Assembly (NCBI RefSeq): GCF_000517105.1
Contig: NZ_KI912148.1
Location: 676,518 to 740,517 of the forward strand
Length of the DNA stretch: 64,000 nucleotides
Direction: 5' to 3'
From: Fischerella sp. PCC 9605
GTDB lineage: Bacteria; Cyanobacteriota; Cyanobacteriia; Cyanobacteriales; Nostocaceae
In this document: piece by piece, positions 9,526 to 16,892 of the stretch
How positions within the stretch are numbered: the stretch's first letter is position 1
Layout: each line of letters opens with the position of its first letter
Program-made: the position numbers and the translations under genes
The notes under the pieces: model-generated
What the model was told of the DNA's origin: nothing
The model's database searches: none
The model's input: only the letters and a program-made list of their open reading frames with translations

Positions 9526-10533
9526 ATGAACACAAATACAACTCCAGACATAGCCAGCATCAATGAGAAGCGCAGTTCCCTTACAGATAACAATGCTGAT
9601 GAGCCACTAGAACTAGCAAATTCAGATTATCGGTTAGCGCTGTTCGAGAACAAATTTGTGGAACAGTGGCAAGAACTCACTTCTAATCTTGAGCAGCTGC
9701 TTCAGGAGCTTAGAAAAAAAAGGCACAATATAGATACTGAGTTGAACAAGCAAATAGAAATAGCTTTGCAAATTTGTCGGAGTGATACAGGGATTCCTTC
9801 AATTGAAGAAATTGAAAGGCGTTTTGAAATTGAGAAAAGCTATGAAATCGTTTATGAAAAGTACCTGAATGAAATCCGCGCTCATCTGTCCCAGCATCTA
9901 TTATCACTAGATGATGCTCTCAAGCGATCGCTAGATACAGTCAAATCTCAAGTAGCAGAAATATTGATTGAAAAGGCAGATTTAGGAGAACTAACCCAAG
10001 CAAGAGGTTCTGAATTAATCAGTGTGCTGGCAGTGGAAATACCAGGGCAACTCATCCCATGTATACCCAGCAAACTCAAGCTTGCATTCCAAATACTAGC
10101 TGAGTTTGAGCTTTCTTATCGGGGATTGGTACAGTATCGCATTCGCCCACATCTAGATGGACTAACCCCTAAAGAAGCGAAAACACTTAAGCTGACTGTA
10201 TTGCCCTCTGCTCAACAAGTGTTTATCAATTTGAAAATAGCTCATATCGAAAGCGTTCGTAACTGTGAAAAAGGCTTGAAACAGTTGCTTAGCGAACCGA
10301 ATCAAGTTGCTTTTGCAATTGTAGAGGAATTTGTGGATCGTACCATTCGCGCTGCGGATGTAGAGAAAGAATGGCAACTCTTATTACAACTAGTGCGATC
10401 GCAAATTTGGGATGATTTTCTGGGTGAACAAGGGCAAATGCAGCACGAGTGGATAAATTCAGTTGAGCAAGCCACAACTGTAGATGAAGAGACAAGCGAA
10501 GTTGATGCAATTTTTGCGCTTATGAATATGTAA
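9526..10533 (+). CDS. Unknown helical protein
   Basis: Not recognised. The 335 residues are rich in Glu, Leu, Ile and Gln and look predominantly helical, with coiled-coil-like stretches at about residues 45-80 (WQELTSNLEQLLQELRKKR) and 115-160. There is no signal peptide or obvious membrane segment, and no nucleotide-binding or catalytic motif. It is convergent with an XRE regulator, and small ORFs follow, so this may be an accessory patch. The codon use and the presence of a GCGATCG site fit the genome, giving no sign of recent transfer. Confidence 0.7.
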   Translation: MNTNTTPDIASINEKRSSLTDNNADEPLELANSDYRLALFENKFVEQWQELTSNLEQLLQELRKKRHNIDTELNKQIEIALQICRSDTGIPSIEEIERRFEIEKSYEIVYEKYLNEIRAHLSQHLLSLDDALKRSLDTVKSQVAEILIEKADLGELTQARGSELISVLAVEIPGQLIPCIPSKLKLAFQILAEFELSYRGLVQYRIRPHLDGLTPKEAKTLKLTVLPSAQQVFINLKIAHIESVRNCEKGLKQLLSEPNQVAFAIVEEFVDRTIRAADVEKEWQLLLQLVRSQIWDDFLGEQGQMQHEWINSVEQATTVDEETSEVDAIFALMNM

Positions 10534-10598
10534 TTATACTTAATTGAATTTAGATATATAATTATAAAGTTATAAGGTAAGCTACACACACTCTACAA

Positions 10599-10628
10599 TT
10601 ATTAGTCTCAATTTTTTGTTGAGAATAA
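10599..10628. terminator. Possible convergent terminator
   Basis: Imperfect inverted repeat TCTCAA-TTTTTTG-TTGAGA with AT flanks between the stops of the helical protein (10533) and the XRE gene (10632). Confidence 0.45.
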
Positions 10629-10631
10629 TAT

Positions 10632-10886
10632 TCAAGTCGTATCATCAGGCACATCTTTGACATCAATACCTAAAGACTTGCACATAGTCTTAAGCGAAAC
10701 TTTATACAGACGAGCTAAGGCTACAACATTCTCAACGCTAGGCATAGCTTTACCTGATTCCCAGTCAGCCTGCCTACGTTCGGAAACACCAATCAGTTGT
10801 CTAACTTGAGGGCGTGTTAAACCTGCTTGTTCTCTTAGTAGCCTTAACGGAGACTTACCCTGTGTTTGTGGATTTTCTTCTATCAT
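10632..10886 (-). CDS. XRE-family HTH transcriptional regulator
   Basis: The 84-residue protein starts MIEENPQTQGKSPLRLLRE and is mostly one helix-turn-helix domain: LREQAGLTRPQVRQLIGVSE then RRQADWESGKAMPSVENVVALARLY, the classic XRE/Cro pattern. The ATG at 10886 is preferred over a start at 10949 because the extra 21 residues would run through a large inverted repeat. That repeat lies 20 bases upstream of the ATG and is a good candidate for autoregulation. The target genes are unknown; micro-ORFs lie divergently beyond the repeat. Confidence 0.85.
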   Translation of the reverse strand: MIEENPQTQGKSPLRLLREQAGLTRPQVRQLIGVSERRQADWESGKAMPSVENVVALARLYKVSLKTMCKSLGIDVKDVPDDTT

Positions 10887-10905
10887 AGTAGACGAAAGGT
10901 TCTTG

Positions 10906-10946
10906 AACGATACGTCTTGACAGTGCCAATAACAAGACGTATCATT
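10906..10946. promoter_or_regulatory. Inverted repeat upstream of the XRE gene, candidate operator
   Basis: Arms GATACGTCTTG and CAAGACGTATC are perfect over 11 bases, extend to 14 with one mismatch, and are separated by 13 bases. It sits between the XRE gene and divergent small ORFs. Confidence 0.6.
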
Positions 10947-11049
10947 CACTTTGTGGATACAGAAAGACTAGTCAGTTTGGCTGGATTAATTAGAATACAG
11001 CAATTTGCCTGACTGGTCTTTCCTTAGTGTCAGATCGTAACTGCTCCTT

Positions 11050-11163
11050 ATGCAATTACGAACTGTATGTATGGTCTACCCTACCACTCCTACTACTGTT
11101 GGTGAAGCTCTTTGTTTTGGTCTTGCTGCTGTTTGTAGGGAGGTTATGCCTATGGAACAATAA
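11050..11163 (+). CDS. Possible 37-residue micro-protein
   Basis: ATG-started ORF, MQLRTVCMVYPTTPTTVGEA continuing to a TAA at 11161. No good ribosome-binding site is visible. It is listed because it lies downstream of the XRE-side inverted repeat and its residue composition is more protein-like than the Leu-rich alternative frame. No family recognised. Confidence 0.3.
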   Translation: MQLRTVCMVYPTTPTTVGEALCFGLAAVCREVMPMEQ

Positions 11164-11278
11164 ATTTTTGCTGACGATGGCTGCAAAATTTACCACACGA
11201 AAACCTGACACCAGTTGCTTTTGACTGTTGTGCGCTGACTGGTGTCTTTTCCATTTAATGATTAAGGAGGTTTTCTTG

Positions 11279-11455
11279 TTGAATCAACAACACATAACTT
11301 ACCAAACTCCGTGGATGATAGTGCGTTGGCTTTCACCCACACAACGTGTTATTTATGGTAGATTTCAAACTCGTAGTGATGCCAATAGTCATCTTTTGGT
11401 TTTACGCAGGTTGATGCCAAGAGCTTGTCTTGAGGTAGTTTTTGACTTAGAGTAA
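11279..11455 (+). CDS. Small basic protein of about 58 residues
   Basis: Not assigned to a family. A strong ribosome-binding site AAGGAGG (11264-11270) precedes tandem TTG codons at 11276 and 11279; the second is 8 bases downstream and is preferred. The product begins LNQQHITYQTPWMIVRWLSP and has several Arg residues, with no membrane segment or Cys motif. An ATG at 11258, before the ribosome-binding site, is less likely. It could form a small unit with the micro-ORF at 11050 under control of the XRE regulator. Confidence 0.55.
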   Translation: MNQQHITYQTPWMIVRWLSPTQRVIYGRFQTRSDANSHLLVLRRLMPRACLEVVFDLE

Positions 11456-11625
11456 TAGTTACTCAAAAATTTAAGTATCACTCCTTGCACTAACGTAAAA
11501 TATTTAACAGCTTTCTATTTTGATTTTGTTTTAGTCTGTCGATAAAAATATAAAAAGACAATCGCACTTTCAGATGATGAAAGTGCGATCGCATCTCGCC
11601 GTGCTATAGATATTTAACAGCTTGA

Positions 11626-11892
11626 CTAATGCTTGACCAGCCAATCCAGAAGTAGACGATTCGTCTTTTCTGGTTGTTCGAGCATAAACCAGTGCCCTAA
11701 CCCTTCGACTCTTTCATACTGCCACTCAGCTGTTACGTATTTGCTAGAGTTTTTAATTTGCGATTCCCAAAGGAAATCATCTTTATCACTCCAAATGCCA
11801 AAGGTTGGAATAGTTATCGGCTGTCGTTCAGGTAATTTCCCTTCTAGGGCAGCAAGCATGATTTCAGGAAGCGTGATTAACGTGAAATGGTA
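11626..11892 (-). pseudogene. C-terminal remnant of an alpha/beta hydrolase
   Basis: The readable frame gives TIPTFGIWSDKDDFLWE, with the family's Asp strand, and VEGLGHWFMLEQPE, with the catalytic His region (GLGHWF). This is the last quarter of an alpha/beta hydrolase. The frame ends upstream at a stop at 11893, next to GCAGAGG-type repeat DNA, and no nucleophile elbow (GxSxG) remains. It is most likely a gene lost by deletion or repeat insertion. Confidence 0.8.
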
Positions 11893-11949
11893 TTACGCAG
11901 AGGAATGCAGAGGCTACCGTAGAGGTACGCAGAGTTTTTGAACTCAAAT

Positions 11950-11998
11950 GGTAAAATTCCCCCTCTTTGCTTGCGGAGAGGGGTTTAGGGGGTGAGGT
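11950..11998. repeat. CCCCCTCTTTGC / GCGGAGAGGGG hairpin repeat
   Basis: GC-rich inverted repeat followed by TTTAGGGGGTGAGGT, abutting the stop codon of the ABC exporter. It belongs to the same family as 7227-7272 and 37826-37919. Confidence 0.75.
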
Positions 11999-14671
11999 CT
12001 AAATATTAAACTGCTGCCGCTGATACAATGACCAATACAAACCCTTTTGCTGCAACAACTCTGTATGAGTACCGCGTTCGGCGAGAACGCCTTTTTCTAA
12101 CACCAAAATTAAATCAGCACGCTTGAGGGGTGCAAAACGGTGGGCAATCAAGAACACAGTCCGCCCTTGGGAAACTGTTTGCAAGTTTTGCAGTACCTGC
12201 TGTTCGGTTTCGCTGTCTAAGGCGCTGGTAGCTTCATCTAAAATCAAAATCGGTGCTGGCGAGAGGAATAACCGCGCTAGGGCAATGCGTTGCCGCTGTC
12301 CGCCAGATAAAGCTGTACCGCGTTCGCCAACGTTGGTTTCGTAACCGTGGGGCAATTCACTGATAAAATCGTGGGCAACGGCGAGTCTCGCTGCTTCTAC
12401 TACTTGTTCGGCGGTGATATCAGGATTGCCGAGGGTGATATTTTCTAATATCGAACCGTTAAATAAAAAGTCCTCTTGCAAAACTACGCCAATTTGTTGA
12501 CGCAATGAGGCTAAGTCTGCACTTTTAATATCAAAACCATCGATAAGGATACGTCCCGATTCGATTTGATAGAGGCGTTGCAAAAGTTTAGATAGAGTAC
12601 TCTTACCAGAACCGCTGCGTCCGACAATGCCGACGAATTGCCCTGGCTGGACAGTGAAGGAAATTCCCCGCAGCACGGGTTCTGTATTCTGTCGGTAGCG
12701 GAAGAAGACTTGTTCAAAGGTGACTTGCCCTTTGAGTGGTGGTAAAACTAAACCTGTGCCTGGTTCAGCCTCTGGGGCGACGTTGAGAATATCGCCAATT
12801 CTGTCTACGGAAAGCAGAACCTGTTGCAGATTTTGCCATAGTTGCACCAAACGCAGCAACGGCCCGGTGACTCTGCCAGAAAGCATTTGAAAGGCGACAA
12901 GCTGACCGATGGTAAGCTTGTTTTCAATCACTAACTTCGCACCAAACCAGAGAATCAGCAGGCTAGAGAAATTGGTAAGGAAGTCACCAATATTGCTGCT
13001 AATGTTGGAGGTGGTGGAAGCTTTAAAACCCGTGCGGATGAAACGGGCAAACAAACCTTCCCAACGATCGCGTGCTACTGCTTCTGCTGCATGTGCTTTG
13101 ACTGAGTGAATTCCTGTCACCGTCTCTACGAGAAACGATTGACTATCGGCACTGCGGTTAAAGGTTTCATTCAGCCAGCTGCGGAGAATTGGTGTTGCTA
13201 CCAGGGTCAAGATAGCAAACAAAGGTAGTACAGCCAACGCCGTGAAGGTGAGGGGGATACTGTAATAAAACATCAATACCAGGTACACCACGGCAAAGAT
13301 GCTGTCTAAAACCACAGTTAAGGCCGTACCTGTGAGAAACTGGCGAATTTGTTCGAGTTCTTGCACGCGGGCTACCGTGTCTCCTACCCGCCGCGACTCA
13401 AAATAAGCTAAAGGTAAGCGCATCAGGTGGCGAAATAGCTGCGCTGATAAACTCAAATCCAAGCGACGGGCGGTATGGGTAAAGATAAATAACCGCAGGA
13501 TGCCCAAAGTTGCCTCAAAGACTGCCACCAACAACAGCGCGATCGCCATAACATCGAGAGTCGCCAAACTCTCTTGTACCATGACTTTATCAATCACGAC
13601 TTGGGTAATTAGTGGCGTCGTCAACCCCAAAATCTGTAACGTCAAAGATGCGATCAGGACTTCTGTCAGCAATCCTCGGTACTTCCAGACAGCGGGTAGA
13701 AACCAACTGAGGTTGAATCTTTCCTGCTTTTGGATCAGTTCTACTTGCCACAGCTGCCCATTCCAATAGTTTTCAACTAGCGACTGTGGCACAATTTCAC
13801 AAGTGCGATCGCCATTGAGGGGATTGGCGATAATTAGGCGATCGCCTCTAACGGCATAAGCTACTACCCAACTAGCTTCACTTGTTGCCAATCCACCCCA
13901 CTGTAACAAAGCTGGAAATGACAGCTGTTGCAAATCACCCCAATTCACTTGCAATCGTCGCAGCACAAAACCTAACTTTTCAGCTGTTTCCACAACATAT
14001 TTTGGGCGCTGACCTCTGAGTTGGCGTTGCACCCATTCCAATTTGACGGGGTGATCTAATTGCTGTGCCACCATTGTTAAACAAGCAGCGGCGGTGTTCC
14101 AGCTAGAAACAAAAGGGTAATTCGGTTGGGTGGGAGTTTCTGTGATGGGGTGGTGGGGTGGTGGGGTGGTGGAGAGAGAATTTCTTTCTATCTCCCCATC
14201 TCCCCATCTCCCCATCCCCCGATCTTCTTGAGTTCCTCGCCAAAACTCCTCTATTTGTGGTGTGGAAAGTTCTGCCCAGATTGCCGTATTCCATCGCACC
14301 ACCAATACTTCTTTACTAGCAGCTACAGCTTTGCATTCGACGGGAAACTTTTGCAAACTACCAAACCAATCGCCCGCCATCAGAGTTGCCAACGGTTTAC
14401 CAACTCCTTCTTCGCGCAAGCGAACCTTACCAGTAACTATCAAGAACTGATAACCTACCCCATCTTTTGGCCAGATTTTTTCTCCTAAACCGAAGCGTTG
14501 AGTTTCTGACTGTTGTTTCAATAGGTTTTGTTGTTCAGGAGTTAACAAGCATAGCGGTGCTTGTGTCCAAGCTAGAGAGGCTAGCACCCTTGTATGTGAA
14601 GACTCATCATCTATGAGTTTTAGCTCACCTGTAGTTTTACCGTTAGCTTTTGAATTTTCTCTGCTAGCCAT
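11999..14671 (-). CDS. ABC exporter with cNMP-like and degenerate C39 domains
   Basis: 890-residue type I secretion or peptide-export ATPase fused to two N-terminal domains. Residues about 40-140 look like a cyclic-nucleotide-binding-like fold. Residues about 187-310 align to a C39 peptidase, but the catalytic positions are changed: the DCG cysteine site reads NTA (WNTAAACLTMV), the His site reads SWVV and the Asp site NPLNG, so it should be non-proteolytic, as in HlyB. Transmembrane helices span about 330-610; the ATPase shows GRSGSGKST near 682, LSGGQRQR near 787 and ILILDEATSALD near 810. A repeat-derived insert lies at about residues 150-180. The start overlaps the PPIase gene by 52 bases. 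Confidence 0.92.
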   Translation of the reverse strand: MASRENSKANGKTTGELKLIDDESSHTRVLASLAWTQAPLCLLTPEQQNLLKQQSETQRFGLGEKIWPKDGVGYQFLIVTGKVRLREEGVGKPLATLMAGDWFGSLQKFPVECKAVAASKEVLVVRWNTAIWAELSTPQIEEFWRGTQEDRGMGRWGDGEIERNSLSTTPPPHHPITETPTQPNYPFVSSWNTAAACLTMVAQQLDHPVKLEWVQRQLRGQRPKYVVETAEKLGFVLRRLQVNWGDLQQLSFPALLQWGGLATSEASWVVAYAVRGDRLIIANPLNGDRTCEIVPQSLVENYWNGQLWQVELIQKQERFNLSWFLPAVWKYRGLLTEVLIASLTLQILGLTTPLITQVVIDKVMVQESLATLDVMAIALLLVAVFEATLGILRLFIFTHTARRLDLSLSAQLFRHLMRLPLAYFESRRVGDTVARVQELEQIRQFLTGTALTVVLDSIFAVVYLVLMFYYSIPLTFTALAVLPLFAILTLVATPILRSWLNETFNRSADSQSFLVETVTGIHSVKAHAAEAVARDRWEGLFARFIRTGFKASTTSNISSNIGDFLTNFSSLLILWFGAKLVIENKLTIGQLVAFQMLSGRVTGPLLRLVQLWQNLQQVLLSVDRIGDILNVAPEAEPGTGLVLPPLKGQVTFEQVFFRYRQNTEPVLRGISFTVQPGQFVGIVGRSGSGKSTLSKLLQRLYQIESGRILIDGFDIKSADLASLRQQIGVVLQEDFLFNGSILENITLGNPDITAEQVVEAARLAVAHDFISELPHGYETNVGERGTALSGGQRQRIALARLFLSPAPILILDEATSALDSETEQQVLQNLQTVSQGRTVFLIAHRFAPLKRADLILVLEKGVLAERGTHTELLQQKGLYWSLYQRQQFNI
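14131..14222. repeat. Intragenic GGGGTGGT / CTCCCCAT repeat
   Basis: Tandem TGGGGTGG units followed by TCTCCCCA units, in frame inside the ABC exporter between its cNMP-like and C39-like domains, i.e. in a linker. Confidence 0.8.
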
Positions 14672-15378
14672 TTCTCAAACAACTCATTCTGTAGTGCTTG
14701 CTTTAGTTGAGTATCTTCCAATGAAGCTGGCAGAAATTGTTCTACACGAAACAAACCATAACGTTCTTCCAGCTCTATTGGTCCTACCACTGCTGTTGGA
14801 CTAGCCACATCAACCGCTGCCCTCAGTTTATCAGGCATTGTTCCTCGGCTGACCGGCCCCATCATTCCGTTGACAATTCGGTCTTCTGTCAGCGAATATT
14901 CTTTAGCTAACTGTTCAAAACTAGCTCCTTCTTCGATTTGGGCTTGTAGTTCCTCAGCTAATTCCCGATTGTCTACAATAATTCGCGAAATGACCACCCG
15001 ATCCAGGAAAATTTTCCTTTCTATAAAATACTCTTGCAGTTTTGGTTCTGTCACTACAGCTTTCAATCTTTCCAGCTTGAAGTTCAGGGCGACATTGGCG
15101 TGAAATGTATCGTAATCTGTACCATTATTTTTTAGCCATTCTTGAAAACTTTTCGGTTCAGTCAGTTGATTTTTTAACCGAAAATCAATAATTGTCTGTT
15201 CGGTTAAAGCTGGGCTGATATCAATGTCTTCTCGAACTTGTAGTTCTTTTTCTATTACATACTGACGCAGAACTTCTCCAATAAACTGTCCCAATTTTCC
15301 AGAAATTTGTAGGTATCTGACTACTTGTCCAATCGAAATTGGTTGCTCATCAACGGTCAAAAACGATAAAGATTCCAT
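14620..15378 (-). CDS. Parvulin-like (SurA/PrsA type) peptidylprolyl isomerase
   Basis: 252 residues from the ATG at 15378. The N-terminal half is a helical SurA/PrsA-like chaperone region. The C-terminal part from about residue 125 is a parvulin domain with ISRIIVDNRELAEEL, GASFEQLAKEYSLTED and GPVSRGTMPDKLR. There is no signal peptide, so it probably acts in the cytoplasm. It overlaps the downstream ABC exporter by 52 bases, which implies translational coupling and a role in preparing or handling the exported substrate. A GTG start at 15399 would add seven residues. Confidence 0.88.
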   Translation of the reverse strand: MESLSFLTVDEQPISIGQVVRYLQISGKLGQFIGEVLRQYVIEKELQVREDIDISPALTEQTIIDFRLKNQLTEPKSFQEWLKNNGTDYDTFHANVALNFKLERLKAVVTEPKLQEYFIERKIFLDRVVISRIIVDNRELAEELQAQIEEGASFEQLAKEYSLTEDRIVNGMMGPVSRGTMPDKLRAAVDVASPTAVVGPIELEERYGLFRVEQFLPASLEDTQLKQALQNELFEKWLAEKIQKLTVKLQVS

Positions 15379-15677
15379 AGAGTCAATACGCAGAGACACT
15401 AAAATAAATAATTATACAATTATCCATCAGAGAAATTTCGTATTTTAGCAGACATTTTGAGGAAAGGCTATGATTGCCATACTAGCCATACTAAGCTTTG
15501 AAAGGCGGAGTCGCAACTCCGCTTTGCTCATACAATCTGGTAAAAATACCTACCTAATATCAGAAAGTAATTAGTGCAGCATGGCAGAAATAACTAGACA
15601 GTTGGAAACAGACAAAAAAGTAGATTTCACTGGTTACAACCTTCTGCTTTCTGCCTTTTGCCTTGTGCATTCTTGCA

Positions 15678-16472
15678 TTAGGCAATTGTAATCGCCCATA
15701 ACCAAGCCAAAAAAATTGCCGCGATCGCACCAATTAATGTATTCAAAATATTCACCAATTCATTTGTGAGCCAAGCGTATTTTGATTGTAATGTTGCCCC
15801 AATTACACTTTCTAAATTTGTGGCAATAAAAGCTGCTAGCACACACCAAAGCACGTCCAATAGCTCAATTAAACCAACTACCCAACCCACTAAGGCGATC
15901 GCAACCGATGCGATCGCACCAGCTAAAGTTCCTTCCAAGCTTACCGCCCCTTCAGTTCCCCGCGGCACTGGTTGTAAGGTGGTAATCAAGAAAGTACTTT
16001 TGCCATATGCTTTTCCGACTTCACTCGCACAAGTATCAGATAGTTTGGTACTAAAACTCGCCACATAGCCTAACAGTAGTAGGGACTGAGGATTAGGGGC
16101 TAGGGACTGGGGAACAGGAAGAATTCCCCAACTGATCATTCCTACTCCCAAAGCACACAGCGTTCCAGTCAAAGCGGAACCCCAAACATTTTCCGGCCCT
16201 CTTGCCCCAGAACGCTTTTCAGCAATGCCTTCAGCTTCCTTTTGGGCTATGCCAATGCGTGTGACAAAAGAACCAACCAAAAAATAAAACATTACAACTA
16301 CATATCCCTGCCAACCTAATGTTCCCCAAATCAGAACGCCTAGTAACCAAGCATGAAATAAACCGGCTGGGGTGAGTAGCTTTTTGGGAGCAATCCAAGC
16401 TACAGCTAACAAAACAGCATTCAACCCCACTCCCACTAACCAAGGATTAAAAGAATCAATAAAAGAGAGCAT
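15678..16472 (-). CDS. DUF92 / TIGR00297 membrane protein (VTE6-like)
   Basis: Polytopic membrane protein of the DUF92 family. The plant member VTE6 is a phytyl-phosphate kinase needed to recycle chlorophyll phytol into tocopherol, and cyanobacterial homologues are thought to do the same. With the ATG at 16472 it has 264 residues starting MLSFIDSFNPWLVGVG. Family motifs KRSGARGPENVWGS, SFSTKLSDTCASEVGKAYGK and GTEGAVSLEGTLAG are present. Upstream in-frame codons are repeat DNA and are rejected. The segment VPQSLAPNPQSL (about residues 119-131) comes from a GGGACTGGG/GATTAGGG repeat inserted in frame in a loop. Confidence 0.85.
   Translation of the reverse strand: MLSFIDSFNPWLVGVGLNAVLLAVAWIAPKKLLTPAGLFHAWLLGVLIWGTLGWQGYVVVMFYFLVGSFVTRIGIAQKEAEGIAEKRSGARGPENVWGSALTGTLCALGVGMISWGILPVPQSLAPNPQSLLLLGYVASFSTKLSDTCASEVGKAYGKSTFLITTLQPVPRGTEGAVSLEGTLAGAIASVAIALVGWVVGLIELLDVLWCVLAAFIATNLESVIGATLQSKYAWLTNELVNILNTLIGAIAAIFLAWLWAITIA
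16078..16120. repeat. Intragenic AGGGACTGRG repeat in the DUF92 gene
   Basis: AGGGACTGAGGATTAGGGG with a neighbouring near copy. The same style of unit occurs between genes, for example near 32800 and 35830. Confidence 0.65.
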
Positions 16473-16605
16473 CAGCAGCTGTTGTTTGAGTATTTTGCGA
16501 GACTCACCAATAGAATAACCAATATTAAGGTACTGGGTACTGGGAGAAGACAAGGGAGACAAAGGAGAGTTCTTGAGAGGGGGAGATGAAAAGTCAAAAG
16601 TCAAA

Positions 16606-16650
16606 AGTCAAAATTTTTGTTTTGAATTTTGAATTTTGAATTCCGCGAAG
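16606..16650. repeat. AAGTCAAA / TTTTGAA heptamer repeats
   Basis: Tandem AAAAGTC units followed by GAATTTT units in the intergenic region (16473-16892) before the subtilisin gene. The rest of that region is AT-rich with nothing else recognisable. Confidence 0.75.
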
Positions 16651-16892
16651 CGGTTCACCCCATCCCTCCTTGTCCTCCTTCTACTTACCAGTCTCTAGTC
16701 TCTGAAAGTAAATTTTGTATCAAAAATACAATTTTTGTAAGTATTATTACTTAAAAGTCTTTCATGGTTTGAATTTTAAGTAAATTTTTTATTTTATTTT
16801 AGTAAAATTATACACAAAGAGGTTTTTTTCCGATCGGAGAAACAAATTATAGATTTTGATGTTATCTACCACTTAAATGTCAGGTCTAAACA

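Noticed and set aside
11027-11224. 65-residue Leu-rich plus-strand ORF
   Set aside because: Leucine runs reflect CTT/CTG composition; the alternative frame with an ATG at 11050 looks more protein-like.
14126-14488. 120-residue plus-strand ORF over the exporter gene
   Set aside because: Antisense shadow of the ABC exporter across a CT-rich repeat.
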